From Aquisediminimonas profunda (GTDB lineage: Bacteria; Pseudomonadota; Alphaproteobacteria; Sphingomonadales; Sphingomonadaceae), in the NCBI RefSeq assembly GCF_019443285.1, contig NZ_CP080327.1, positions 744,001 to 808,000 on the forward strand: DNA of 64,000 nt. The letters are read 5' to 3'. Numbering within the stretch: position 1 is the stretch's first letter; the number at the start of each line of letters is the position of its first letter. The translations under genes and the position numbers were made by a program. The notes below the pieces were generated by a model. It did not search any database. It had not been told where the DNA came from and saw only the letters and a program-made list of their open reading frames with translations. This document shows, piece after piece, positions 54,611-63,900 of the stretch.

Positions 54611-55276
54611 TCAATCCCAGTCCAGAATTGCCCAGCCGCGCTTCGTCGCCAGCGACCGCAACGTGCCGTGCGGGTTGGCGGCGAAGGCCTCGTCTGCCCA
54701 TTCAAGGCAGGGCGCGTCCGAGGCGTGATCCGAATAGAATCGGATGTAGGCGTGTTCACGGGCGATGGACTGGGCCTTCATCCAGTCCTTGACCATTTCA
54801 AGCTTGGCCTCACCGTAGCAATTTTCTCCGGCAATCTTCGGGGTGACGTCATGATTGACCGGCGTCGCCTGCGTGGCGACTGCGTCGGTTCCAAGCAATC
54901 GGGCCACTTGCGACACGTAAAAGGCATAGGAGGCACTGGCGATGACAATGCGATACCCGTCGGCCCGATCGGCATCGATCCGGTCCAGCGCCGCCCGAAA
55001 CACATTGCGTGTGAGGGTCCGGCCGGCAAATCCGGCGGAAATCCGCGCCAGCGCCGCAGCATCGATCCGCCGGCCCAACATCAATGAAAGATTGATTTCC
55101 TTCAACTGCGCGCGGTTGAGCAGCTTCAAGCCATAGGCCAGGATCGTGACAACAAGTGCAGGTGCCAGCAAGATCCGCCAGGGCTTGTAGCGCCAGGCAG
55201 CATAGAACAGGAACGGCCCGAACGTTGCCTGTCTCGTGATTGTCTTGTCCATGTCGTAAATTGCGATGTGCTGCAT
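54611..55276 (-). CDS. HAD-IB family hydrolase (SerB-like)
   Basis: A 221-residue phosphatase-like protein. The nucleophile is in YDMDKTITRQAT (motif I), motif II Ser/Thr in IVIASASYAFYVS, the Lys in GEAKLEMVKDW and the acidic pair in YSDHASDAP. One membrane segment (about 28-52) suggests a membrane-bound phosphatase. Start ATG 55276. Divergent from the mlaE gene by 63 bp, so a link to lipid transport or lysophospholipid dephosphorylation is possible but not shown. Confidence 0.85.
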   Translation of the reverse strand: MQHIAIYDMDKTITRQATFGPFLFYAAWRYKPWRILLAPALVVTILAYGLKLLNRAQLKEINLSLMLGRRIDAAALARISAGFAGRTLTRNVFRAALDRIDADRADGYRIVIASASYAFYVSQVARLLGTDAVATQATPVNHDVTPKIAGENCYGEAKLEMVKDWMKAQSIAREHAYIRFYSDHASDAPCLEWADEAFAANPHGTLRSLATKRGWAILDWD

Positions 55277-55331
55277 GATTTCGCCATAATGGCATTGCAG
55301 CTTGCCCGTAAGCAACGAATGCAGCAGTGTT

Positions 55332-55340
55332 TGTGGATTA
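55332..55340 (-). other. DnaA-box-like sequence in the HAD-mlaE gap
   Basis: TGTGGATTA, the same 9-mer as at 31704 in the candidate origin, overlaps the mlaE start codon region. It is probably chance, but a DnaA-regulated promoter cannot be excluded. Confidence 0.2.
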
Positions 55341-56461
55341 TGCCGGAACCGGACATTCTCAAGGCCGATTTTGTAGAGGACATGGACGGTGATGTGCCGG
55401 TCCTGCGCTTCACTGGCCGTTTGACGCTGCCGCGTCTGGATGACTTGCCACGCCGGCTGGAAGGCCTCGGCAGGTCGCCCAAGCGGATCGACCTGACGCA
55501 CATCCAGCGGATCGACACGGTCGGCGCCTGGATTGTTCACAAGCTCGCGACGGAGAATGACGCCGAAATCGTCGGGCTCGACGCCAATGGCCAGACCCTC
55601 CTGCGTCAGGTGGAACGCTCGGACAAGCCCGTTCTGATGCGACCGGAGCCATTCAATCCGTTCCTGCGCGTGCTGGATGAAATTGGCGATGCGACCGTGA
55701 TTGCCGCTCAGACGATGCTGGGGCTGTTGTCTTTCTTTGGCGCGATCCTGATCGCAACCTGGTCAGTCATTCGTCACCCGCATCGCTTCAGGATCAACGC
55801 CGTGATCCAGCGGTTCGAACTTGTCGGGGTCAAGGCCCTCTTCATTGTCGGCCTGATGAGTTTCCTGATCGGGATTGTCATTGCGCAACAGGGCGCCGTG
55901 CAGCTTCGCCAGTTCGGCGCCGAATCACTGACCGTGAACCTGATAGGCCGAATCACCACGCGTGAACTTGGCGTGTTGATGACCGCCATCATGGTGGCGG
56001 GGCGATCGGGCTCCGCTTTTGCAGCGCAGCTGGGGACCATGAAGCTGACCGAGGAGGTCGATGCAATGCGCACGATCGGTGTTTCGCCAATCGAAGCGCT
56101 TGTTCTGCCCCGCTTGCTGGCAACAACGCTGATGATGCCGCTGCTCGGCTTCTTCTCTATGATCGTTGCGATGATCGGCGGCGGGATTTTCTGCTGGCTT
56201 TCGCTCGACCTTCCTCCGCTGACCTATATCCAGCGGTTGCGCGAAGTCATTCCGATGACCGATCTCTGGGTCGGACTGACCAAGGCCCCGGTCTTTGGGG
56301 CGATCATTGCGATTTCGGGATGCTTTCAGGGCATGCAGGTCAAGGGCAATGCCGAAGAGGTCGGCCTGAGAACAACCTCTGCCGTGGTGCAAGCCATTTT
56401 CCTTGTCATTGTCCTTGATGCCTTTTTCGCGGTCTTTTTCACGTCGATCGGTTGGGATTGA
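55340..56461 (+). CDS. mlaE: MlaE-type lipid transport permease with N-terminal STAS-like domain
   Basis: A 373-residue protein. Residues 1-110 resemble a STAS domain (LRFTGRLTLPRLDDLP, RIDLTHIQRIDTVGAWIVHKL), which in E. coli is the separate MlaB. The rest is the MlaE permease: IGRITTRELGVLMTAIMVAGRSGSAFAAQLGTM, EEVDAMRTIGVSPIEALVLPR. It moves phospholipids between membranes with MlaF and MlaD. Start ATG 55340; an earlier ATG would overlap HAD. TGATG overlap with mlaF. Confidence 0.92.
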   Translation: MPEPDILKADFVEDMDGDVPVLRFTGRLTLPRLDDLPRRLEGLGRSPKRIDLTHIQRIDTVGAWIVHKLATENDAEIVGLDANGQTLLRQVERSDKPVLMRPEPFNPFLRVLDEIGDATVIAAQTMLGLLSFFGAILIATWSVIRHPHRFRINAVIQRFELVGVKALFIVGLMSFLIGIVIAQQGAVQLRQFGAESLTVNLIGRITTRELGVLMTAIMVAGRSGSAFAAQLGTMKLTEEVDAMRTIGVSPIEALVLPRLLATTLMMPLLGFFSMIVAMIGGGIFCWLSLDLPPLTYIQRLREVIPMTDLWVGLTKAPVFGAIIAISGCFQGMQVKGNAEEVGLRTTSAVVQAIFLVIVLDAFFAVFFTSIGWD

Positions 56462-57261
56462 TGAACAGGGACGATCCCATTGCCATCAGCGTGCGCGGTC
56501 TGAAGAACAGCTTCGGGCCGCAGGTCGTGCATGAAGGCCTGGATCTCGATGTACGCAACGGCGAAATCCTGGGTGTTGTCGGCGGATCGGGGACCGGCAA
56601 ATCGGTGCTGATGCGGTCGATCATTGGCTTGCAACACCCCGATGAGGGCGAAGTCCTTGTTTTTGGCGAATCCATGCTGGACAAGGACGAACTCGAGGCG
56701 CTCGATATCCGGCGGCGCTGGGGCGTGCTGTTTCAGGGGGGTGCCCTGTTTTCCACATTGACGGTGGCCGAGAATATCCAGGTGCCGCTTCGGGAATATT
56801 ATCCCGAGCTTTCGGAATCGCTGCTCGATGAAATTGCAGCCTACAAGGTGGTCATGTCCGGCTTGCCGCCCGACGCGGGGCCGAAATATCCTGCCGAGCT
56901 GTCCGGGGGCATGCGCAAGAGGGCCGGTCTGGCCCGCGCCCTGGCGCTGGACCCGACCCTTTTGTTTCTCGATGAACCGACAGCGGGACTCGATCCCATC
57001 GGGGCGGCCGCGTTCGATTCGCTGACGCAGAGCTTGCAGAAGACGCTTGGCTTCACGGTCTTTCTGATCACGCACGATCTCGATACGCTTTATGCTATAT
57101 GCGACAGGGTGGCCGTGCTGGCAGACAGGAAAGTGATCGGCGTGGGCACGATTCCGGAGCTGCTGGCGATGGATCATCCCTGGATACAGGAATATTTCAA
57201 CGGACCCCGCGGGCGCGCAGCAACGGCGGCGGTTGATCGCAACAGCGAAACAAGGGCATGA
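56461..57261 (+). CDS. mlaF: MlaF-type ABC ATPase of the lipid transporter
   Basis: A 266-residue ATPase. Walker A is VGGSGTGKSVLM, Q-loop GVLFQGGALFS, signature ELSGGMRKRAGLARAL (with the family's 'MRKR') and Walker B LLFLDEPTAGLDP; switch His is in LITHDLDTL. It drives MlaE/MlaD lipid transport. ATG 56461 follows the mlaE stop by overlap. Confidence 0.93.
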   Translation: MNRDDPIAISVRGLKNSFGPQVVHEGLDLDVRNGEILGVVGGSGTGKSVLMRSIIGLQHPDEGEVLVFGESMLDKDELEALDIRRRWGVLFQGGALFSTLTVAENIQVPLREYYPELSESLLDEIAAYKVVMSGLPPDAGPKYPAELSGGMRKRAGLARALALDPTLLFLDEPTAGLDPIGAAAFDSLTQSLQKTLGFTVFLITHDLDTLYAICDRVAVLADRKVIGVGTIPELLAMDHPWIQEYFNGPRGRAATAAVDRNSETRA

Positions 57262-57268
57262 TGCGCTG

Positions 57269-58222
57269 ATGGAGACACGTTCCAACCATATCCTTGTCGG
57301 CGGGGTCGTGCTCGGCCTGCTGGTCGCGCTTGCCGGGTTCATCGTCTGGCTTGCCGGGATCAACGGCGGCCTCACGAAAAGCTATGATATTTTCTTCCAG
57401 CAATCTGTCGAGGGACTGTCTCAGGGCGGGACCGTGACCTATGCCGGCGTGCCGTCAGGCCAGGTCAAGCATATCGAACTTTGGCGTGACAATCCGGGAT
57501 TTGTCCGTGTCCGCATCGAAGTGAAGAGCGAAACCCCGATCCTGCAGGGCACAACCGCAAGCCTTCAGGGCAGCTTTACCGGCCCGTCCTCGATCCTGCT
57601 TGATGGAGCATTGAAAGGTGCGCCGCCGATCGCCGATATCGGCCCTGCCGGTGTGCCGGTTATCCCGACCAAGCGGTCGGGGCTCGGCGCACTCCTGAAC
57701 AATGCCCCGCAACTGCTCGAACGCATTTCGACGCTGACCGAGCGGCTGACCGAATTGCTCAATGACAAGAACCAGAAAAGCCTGTCCGGCATTCTCGAAA
57801 ACACCAATCGATTGACCGCGACCTTGGCGCGCAACGGCCCACAGATCGAAGCGACGCTCGCTGAGACGCGCGCAACGATCAAATCGGCGGGCCTTGCGGC
57901 CGACGAACTCGCAAAACTCGCCGGGACGACGAACAGTTTGATGGACAGTGATGGTCGGCCAATGGTGGCCGAGTTGCGCAAGACAGCGACACAGGCCCAG
58001 AAGAGCCTGGCCACCCTTGACGCTGTTCTGAGCGAAGCCCGGCCGGGTGTTCAGACACTGTCCAACCAGACCATTCCCGAAATCGGGCAGCTCGTCCGTG
58101 ATCTGAGGACCATGTCAGAGGCGCTGGGGTCTGTTGCAACAAAGCTCGATCAAGGAGGGGCAGGGGCCTTGATCGGTGCGCCGCAACTCCCTGACTACAA
58201 GCCCGGGAGACGCAGCAAATGA
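57269..58222 (+). CDS. mlaD: MlaD-type substrate-binding protein of the lipid transporter
   Basis: A 317-residue MCE-domain protein. A membrane anchor (about 8-30, VGGVVLGLLVALAGFIVWL) is followed by the MCE domain (VEGLSQGGTVTYAGVPSGQVKHIEL, about 50-130) and a long helical tail (NTLMD..., LNTNRLTATLARN...). It forms a hexameric periplasmic ring that holds lipids. The start 57269 is 7 bp after mlaF. Confidence 0.92.
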   Translation: METRSNHILVGGVVLGLLVALAGFIVWLAGINGGLTKSYDIFFQQSVEGLSQGGTVTYAGVPSGQVKHIELWRDNPGFVRVRIEVKSETPILQGTTASLQGSFTGPSSILLDGALKGAPPIADIGPAGVPVIPTKRSGLGALLNNAPQLLERISTLTERLTELLNDKNQKSLSGILENTNRLTATLARNGPQIEATLAETRATIKSAGLAADELAKLAGTTNSLMDSDGRPMVAELRKTATQAQKSLATLDAVLSEARPGVQTLSNQTIPEIGQLVRDLRTMSEALGSVATKLDQGGAGALIGAPQLPDYKPGRRSK

Positions 58223-58812
58223 TCAGGACGTTTTCGGCCGTCGGCTTGGGCCTCGCGCTTTCGGCATGTGTCAGCCTGGGAGGAAAGCCGCCTGAATCCT
58301 TGCTCACCCTGTCTTCAGCAGCGCGGGTTGCGGCCGATGACATGCGCACGGCGGTAGCCGGCGAGGCCATCACCATCCATGTGCCCGTGGTGCCGCAGGC
58401 ACTGGCCAGCAACCGCGTTCTGGTCATGAACGGTGCGACGGCTCTTGCCTATGTGAAGGATGCCGTCTGGGCCGAAGCGCCTGCGCGCCTGTTTCAGCGC
58501 GTGGTCTCCGAAACCGTGGCAGCGAAGACGGGCCGGGTTGTGCTCGATGTCCGTCAGCTGGCGCTGGATCAGGGGACGCAAGTGACGGGGACACTGAGTG
58601 CTTTCGGGATTGACCCGGACTCCGGACCATCGGGGCAGGCGGTGGTGACCTATGATGCGGCCATGACGTCAGATCACGGCCGGACAGTGCGCACGCGTCG
58701 CTTCGAGGCACGCGTGCCGGTGAGCCAGATCAAACCTGAGTCCGTCAGCCGGGCCCTGAATGCTGCGGCAAACAAGGTCGCGGAGGACGTTGCGAGCTGG
58801 ATTTCGGGTTAG
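58219..58812 (+). CDS. ABC-type transport auxiliary lipoprotein
   Basis: A 197-residue protein with the lipobox LALSAC (Cys 17) and the fold of PF03886 transport auxiliary lipoproteins, also called PqiC-like. It is the last gene of the Mla operon (ATGA overlap with mlaD) and probably supports the transporter at the outer membrane. It ends 4 bp inside the convergent protease gene's end. Confidence 0.85.
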   Translation: MIRTFSAVGLGLALSACVSLGGKPPESLLTLSSAARVAADDMRTAVAGEAITIHVPVVPQALASNRVLVMNGATALAYVKDAVWAEAPARLFQRVVSETVAAKTGRVVLDVRQLALDQGTQVTGTLSAFGIDPDSGPSGQAVVTYDAAMTSDHGRTVRTRRFEARVPVSQIKPESVSRALNAAANKVAEDVASWISG

Positions 58813-59756
58813 CCCTCCTCGGGCAGGAGGAATTTCACCTTCCGGGTGGCAAAGTCGACCGAAACGCGCCGGAACGACCGCAAACTGTCAACGCCGAGCA
58901 GCATCGACGGCTTGCGCAACAGGCCAAACAGCTTGAACGGGTGCGCATCGGCAAAGGCAATGGCCGCATTGCCCATCGAAACGCCACCGATCCGGAGCTT
59001 GTTGACCACAGTATATTCGGCATTTGTGGTCCGGCCCAGAACGTCGACCATGCCGATCGACTTGATCTCGGTTTCGGGGACGCGTTTGACAAGCAGGGTC
59101 CGCAATCTGGTATTGGCGATGCTGTTCTGGGCTCCCGTATCGACCACCACCCAGATTTTCTGGCCATTGGCATCGGCATCGACCATCACCAGCTGGCCGA
59201 GCCGCGTCTTGGCCGTCACGATGATAAGGTCGGAATCGAGCGGAACGGCTTCTTCGGGAACACTTGCCGGCTCGACGCGCATCGTGTTCGACTGGAAGTT
59301 CATGACAATGCGTTGATTCTTCAGGCTGTCGATGCCCAGTAATCCGTCTGCGCCGACATTGCGCCGCGGCAATGCCGCCGCCTCGACCCGCTTGGCGATA
59401 TTTGTCGAAACCTGGACGGTCTTGATCGAGACCAGCTTCACCTTGGCCGAGCCGCCCATGGCATGTAGCGTGGCCGTGCCTGATTGCGGCAAGTTCAGTC
59501 GCTCCGCGAGTTCCTCGGAAATGACAGTCCGGTCGGCGCCAGTATCAACAACAAAATCGAAGGGCCCTTGGCCGTTGATCATCACAGGAACGGTCATGCG
59601 CAGCGCGTCGTCAAGCCCGGTGGCGACTTCGTCTGTTGCGGGAGTTTGTCCGGTATCAGCGGTTTGGGCTGCCACCGGTGCCGCACACAAGGTCAGCGGC
59701 AGCAGGGCAAGGGGAATGGAGATACGCGCCACGACATGGCTCCTCTTCTTCTTCAC
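58809..59756 (-). CDS. Retropepsin-like aspartic protease with two DTG motifs
   Basis: A 315-residue exported protein (signal peptide about 1-31). Two active-site motifs, VDTGADRTVISEELAERL and VVDTGAQNSIANTRL, about 130 residues apart, suggest two retropepsin lobes in one chain, like pepsin but built from bacterial units. Each is followed by the LLGIDSL-type (GLLGIDSL, MLLGVDSL) segment. Related TIGR02281/Asp_protease_2 proteins are known; the substrate is unknown. Convergent with the Mla operon. Confidence 0.85.
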   Translation of the reverse strand: MKKKRSHVVARISIPLALLPLTLCAAPVAAQTADTGQTPATDEVATGLDDALRMTVPVMINGQGPFDFVVDTGADRTVISEELAERLNLPQSGTATLHAMGGSAKVKLVSIKTVQVSTNIAKRVEAAALPRRNVGADGLLGIDSLKNQRIVMNFQSNTMRVEPASVPEEAVPLDSDLIIVTAKTRLGQLVMVDADANGQKIWVVVDTGAQNSIANTRLRTLLVKRVPETEIKSIGMVDVLGRTTNAEYTVVNKLRIGGVSMGNAAIAFADAHPFKLFGLLRKPSMLLGVDSLRSFRRVSVDFATRKVKFLLPEEG

Positions 59757-59798
59757 ATCCCCCGAACGAGCATAGTCTTGCCTTTGCGCCGGTCAATA

Positions 59799-62210
59799 TC
59801 AATGCGCAGGGGACATGGCTTCCGCAGCAAGGGCCTCCGCCTCGATAAGGATGGCATCGTCCGTATCGGGGCCAGAAACGCTTTCCCGTCCGATGAGCAC
59901 GAGGACAGGCACGGCAAGTGGCGACACGCGCGACAGGCGCTTGTGGACAATGCTCCGTGCTGCCCGGTCGAGCAGCGCACCAAGCCGCCCCACGTCCGTC
60001 ATGCGCGCGCGCGCGTCTGCCCAAGCCGCTTCGAGCAAGAGGTGGTCCGGCTCATATTTGCGCAGGACATCATAGATCAGATCGGTCGAAAACGTTACCT
60101 GACGACCCGACTTGCGCTTGCCGGGGTGCTGGCGTTCGACCAATCCCGAAATCACGGCCACTTCCCGGAAGGCACGTTTCAGAAGCGCCGATTGCTCAAC
60201 CCAGTCGATGAACTCTTCGTGCAGGATGTCCGGCGAAAAGAGCGGGCGGGGATCTTCCACGGGCTGGAGGCCCCAGATCGCAAAGGCATAGTCGCTCGCA
60301 ACGAAACCCACAGGCTGCAATCCCAAGGCGTCCATCCGCTTGGTGATCAGCATCGCGAGCGACTGATGCGCATTCCAGCCTTCAAAGCTGTAGGACACAA
60401 GATAATGGAGGCCATCGCGCAGAAAACTCTCGATGAGGAGCTGATCGGGGGCGGGCAGCATCGACCGCCTGGCCTGCATCTCGAGCCAGACCCGCACATC
60501 GTCCGGGAAACGCGCCCATTGGCTGCGGTCGTGAAGGAATGTGCGCACCCGGTCTGCAAGGTGCGTGGTCAGGGGCATGCGCGCGCCTCCGTAACTGGGG
60601 ATGCGGGCTCGCCTGGTAGTTGCGCGTACAATCAGGTCGGTCGCATCGACGCCTTCGACTTCCAGGCTCATTCCGGCGAAGAAGAAGCAATCGCCTTTCA
60701 CGAGGCTTGCGGCGAAGAACTCGTCCAGCATGCCCAGTTTGCGGCCGTTCCTGAACCGCACCGCCAGCATGGGCGAATCGACGATGATCCCTGCGTTTAG
60801 GCGATATTGTGCTGCAAATTTCGGATGCGTGACGCGCCACCGGCCATCAGGATTGCGGACGAGCCGCCGGAACTTGTCATAGGCCTTCAGCGCATAGCCA
60901 CCCGTGGCGATGAGCCCAAGGACGCGCGTGAATGTTCCGACATCAAGCATCTGATAGGGCTGCGCTGTCTGGATTTCGGCAAGCATCTCCTGTTCGTCGA
61001 ACGGCACAGCACAGGCGCAGGCCATGATGTGCTGGGCCAACACGTCAAGCCCACCGGGGCGAAAGGCGTCACCGTCCCGCACCCCTTCGGCAATGGCGTC
61101 GATCGCGCCCTGCGCTTCCAGATATTCGAAGCGATTGCCCGGAACGATGATCGCCTCGCTCGGCTCGTCGAGCCGGTGGTTTGCGCGCCCGATCCGTTGC
61201 ATCAGCCGGGACGATCCCTTGGGCGCGCCCATCTGGATGACGCAATCGACATTGCCCCAGTCGACCCCGAGGTCGAGACTGGCCGTTGCGACCAGCCCCC
61301 GCAACCGGCCCTCCGCCATCGCGTTTTCGACCTTGCGGCGGGCTTCGATATCGAGGCTGCCATGGTGGATGCCGATCGGAAGCTTCAGCTCATTGACCGC
61401 CCAGAGCTCCTGAAAGATCAGTTCGGCCAGCCCTCGGGTATTGCAGAAGACAAGCGTGGTTTCGTGGGTCTCGATTTCGGCCATCACCTGGGCCGCGGCA
61501 TAGCGCCCGGAATGCCCGCCCCAGGGAATTTCGCCCTCCGGCAGCAACATGGTTATGATGGGAGGCGCGCCGGGATCGCCTTCGACCAGCCGGACGGACG
61601 TACCAAGCCCCTCCGGCGCCAGCCATTGGCGATAGGCATCGGGATCGGCCACGGTTGCAGACAGGGCCACGCGGCGCAGCCCGGGATTGATGGCCTGAAG
61701 CCGGGCCAGCGACAGGCTGAGGAGGTCTCCGCGCTTCTGAGGCGCAAAGGCGTGAACTTCGTCGATGATGACCTTACGGAGCCCGGAAAACATGCCGAAA
61801 CTGTCCGGATAGGACAGTAGCAGGCTCAGCGATTCGGGCGTGGTCAACAGGATCTGGGGCGGCCGTGCACGCTGGCGCGCCTTGCGGTCCGACGGTGTAT
61901 CCCCGGTGCGGGTCTCGACCCGGATATCGAGCCCCATCTCCTCGACCGGAAGGAGGAGGTTGCGCCGTACATCGACAGCAAGCGCTTTCAAGGGTGAGAC
62001 ATAAAGCGTGTGCAGGCCCTCGGTCGGGCTTTCGACAAGCTCTGCAAGGGTTGCGAGAAATCCGGCCAGGGTCTTGCCTGCGCCGGTTGGTGCGACAAGC
62101 AGCGCATGCTCTCCATTGCGCGCGGCATTGAGCATCTCAAGCTGGTAACGACGCGGCGTCCAGCCTTTCGACGCGAACCAGTCTTTTAGGATCGAGGGAA
62201 GTTGAACCAC
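59799..62210 (-). CDS. Lhr-like ligase-associated DEXH-box helicase
   Basis: An 803-residue SF2 helicase. Walker A is LVAPTGAGKTLAGF, the DEVH box is in VIIDEVHAFAPQK, motif VI in QRIGRANHR, and later QQRGD-like Lhr accessory region holds the C-terminal winged-helix and DUF4145-like part. In many bacteria the 'ligase-associated' helicase works with an ATP-dependent ligase, an exonuclease and PdeM in DNA damage response. None of those genes is in this window. Start ATG 62210. Confidence 0.9.
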   Translation of the reverse strand: MVQLPSILKDWFASKGWTPRRYQLEMLNAARNGEHALLVAPTGAGKTLAGFLATLAELVESPTEGLHTLYVSPLKALAVDVRRNLLLPVEEMGLDIRVETRTGDTPSDRKARQRARPPQILLTTPESLSLLLSYPDSFGMFSGLRKVIIDEVHAFAPQKRGDLLSLSLARLQAINPGLRRVALSATVADPDAYRQWLAPEGLGTSVRLVEGDPGAPPIITMLLPEGEIPWGGHSGRYAAAQVMAEIETHETTLVFCNTRGLAELIFQELWAVNELKLPIGIHHGSLDIEARRKVENAMAEGRLRGLVATASLDLGVDWGNVDCVIQMGAPKGSSRLMQRIGRANHRLDEPSEAIIVPGNRFEYLEAQGAIDAIAEGVRDGDAFRPGGLDVLAQHIMACACAVPFDEQEMLAEIQTAQPYQMLDVGTFTRVLGLIATGGYALKAYDKFRRLVRNPDGRWRVTHPKFAAQYRLNAGIIVDSPMLAVRFRNGRKLGMLDEFFAASLVKGDCFFFAGMSLEVEGVDATDLIVRATTRRARIPSYGGARMPLTTHLADRVRTFLHDRSQWARFPDDVRVWLEMQARRSMLPAPDQLLIESFLRDGLHYLVSYSFEGWNAHQSLAMLITKRMDALGLQPVGFVASDYAFAIWGLQPVEDPRPLFSPDILHEEFIDWVEQSALLKRAFREVAVISGLVERQHPGKRKSGRQVTFSTDLIYDVLRKYEPDHLLLEAAWADARARMTDVGRLGALLDRAARSIVHKRLSRVSPLAVPVLVLIGRESVSGPDTDDAILIEAEALAAEAMSPAH

Positions 62211-62241
62211 AGGACGACTGTCGGGCCGCCCTGCGCAAGAA

Positions 62242-63627
62242 TCAATGCCCTACGGATTCCCCTCGCTTCAGCCCCGATGCAGCCAGCTGCGCATCGATCT
62301 GGGCCATCAGCCGGTCGAGGCCCGCCTGATCCTGCGCTTCGGCGCGAGCGACCAGCACATCCTGGGTGTTAGAGGCCCGCAGAAGCCACCAGCCATCGGG
62401 CGTATTCACGCGGGCGCCGTCCGTGCGGTTGATGTTGGCCCCTTCGGCTTCAAGCCTTGCCAGAACTTCATCTACAACAGCGAACTTGCGGCTTTCATCG
62501 ACCTGGAAGCGCAGTTCCGGGGTGTTGATCATGTCTGGCATCGCGTCTCGGATGGCTGTCAGGGAGCCGCCCTGTTCGGCAATCGCCTGCATGAATCGCA
62601 CCGCGACATATTGGGCATCGTCAAACCCGTACCAGCCATGCCGATAGAAGATATGCCCGCTCATTTCGCCGGCCAGCGGGCTGTCGGTTTCCTTCATCTT
62701 GACCTTGATCAGGCTGTGCCCGGTCTTCCACATCAGCGGCTGTCCGCCCAGTTCGGCAATCCGGTCATAAAGGGCCTGGCTGGCCTTCACATCGGCAATG
62801 ATCGTTGCGCCCGGTTCCTGCTGAAGCACGGATTCTGCCAGAATGGAAAGAATCTGGTCGCCCCAGATCACGCGGCCCTGTCCGTCGATCGCCCCGATCC
62901 GGTCGCCGTCGCCGTCAAAGGCAACGCCGAAATCAAGCGACTTTTCCGCAACAAGGGCTTTGAGGTCGGCGAGATTTTCCTCGACCGTGGGATCGGGATG
63001 ATGGTTCGGGAACCGCCCGTCGATCTGGGTGTACAGAAGGTGGTGCTCACCGGGGAGAAGGCGTGTCAGCTTCTCGATCACCCGTCCGGCGGCGCCGTTG
63101 CCAGCGTCCCAGCCGATGCGGAAAGCGCGGCCAGGATAGTCGCGGGCCAGCCGCGCGACATAGGCATCCTCGATATCGCAGTCCGTTGTTGCGCCGGCAC
63201 CGCTTTCCCAGTCTGCGACGGCGGCCATGCGCCCGAGCTTCTGGATATCCTCACCGTAGAAGGGGCCGTGACGCAGCACCATCTTGAAGCCGTTATAGTC
63301 GGCCGGATTGTGGCTGCCGGTAATCTGGATGCCCCCATCGACGCCATCGAGCACCGATTCGGCGTAATAGAGCATGGGCGTTGGACCTAGCCCGACCCGC
63401 ACAACATCAATCCCGCTTTCCGTCAGCCCCTTCAGCAAGGAGGCTTCGAGCATGGGCGATGAGAGCCTGCCGTCATAACCGACCGCGACACATTTGCCGC
63501 CGTCGCGGCGGACTATCGTGCCGAAGGTCCGGCCGATGGCATAAGCATCCGCCTCTCCAAGGGTTTTCCCAACTATGCCGCGGATATCATATTCGCGGAG
63601 CGCGACCGGATCGAAGTGATGTGACAT
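62242..63627 (-). CDS. Phosphomannomutase/phosphoglucomutase
   Basis: A 461-residue alpha-D-phosphohexomutase. The catalytic Ser is in [13 protein letters not shown], the Mg-binding loop is [13 protein letters not shown] and the sugar-binding loop MSGHIFYR (GEMSGH). The phosphate-binding loop is in [15 protein letters not shown]. It supplies Man-1-P or Glc-1-P for surface polysaccharides. 9 bp follow to the J-domain gene, so these form one operon with the partial gene. Confidence 0.92.
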   Translation of the reverse strand: MSHHFDPVALREYDIRGIVGKTLGEADAYAIGRTFGTIVRRDGGKCVAVGYDGRLSSPMLEASLLKGLTESGIDVVRVGLGPTPMLYYAESVLDGVDGGIQITGSHNPADYNGFKMVLRHGPFYGEDIQKLGRMAAVADWESGAGATTDCDIEDAYVARLARDYPGRAFRIGWDAGNGAAGRVIEKLTRLLPGEHHLLYTQIDGRFPNHHPDPTVEENLADLKALVAEKSLDFGVAFDGDGDRIGAIDGQGRVIWGDQILSILAESVLQQEPGATIIADVKASQALYDRIAELGGQPLMWKTGHSLIKVKMKETDSPLAGEMSGHIFYRHGWYGFDDAQYVAVRFMQAIAEQGGSLTAIRDAMPDMINTPELRFQVDESRKFAVVDEVLARLEAEGANINRTDGARVNTPDGWWLLRASNTQDVLVARAEAQDQAGLDRLMAQIDAQLAASGLKRGESVGH

Positions 63628-63636
63628 GAAAGACGC

Positions 63637-63900
63637 CTATCGCGAGGAAATGTTACGAAGCAGTATATCGCGGGCCTGATTAACCTGAGTTGCAAGCGGC
63701 GAGGTCCCCCCGGCATCCGGATGGACTTTCGCGATCAGCCGTTTGTGCGCCTCGACAATGGTGGCCGGATCGGCATCAGGCGCCACGTCCAGAACGCGGG
63801 CCGCTTCGGTCAGGCTCATCGCCGAACCGGGCGAGATCGCGCGCTTTCCGAACACGTAGAGGAGATACAGCAGCCCCGCAAAGACCAGAAGGCGGATCAT
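63637..63900 (-). CDS. J-domain protein with membrane anchor
   Basis: An 87-residue protein. One N-terminal membrane helix (LLVFAGLLYLLYVFG) is followed by a J-domain with the HPD motif in AKVHPDAGGTS. It would recruit DnaK (Hsp70) to the membrane. The first codon ATG 63900 overlaps the stop of the upstream partial gene (ATGA). Operon with the phosphohexomutase gene. Confidence 0.87.
   Translation of the reverse strand: MIRLLVFAGLLYLLYVFGKRAISPGSAMSLTEAARVLDVAPDADPATIVEAHKRLIAKVHPDAGGTSPLATQVNQARDILLRNISSR

Noticed and set aside
59484-60800. 438-residue plus-strand ORF opposite the protease and helicase genes
   Set aside because: It spans two well-supported minus-strand genes and their gap, with no plausible family pattern.
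62245-63390. 381-residue plus-strand ORF opposite the phosphohexomutase
   Set aside because: Shadow of the real gene, whose active-site loops are intact on the minus strand.
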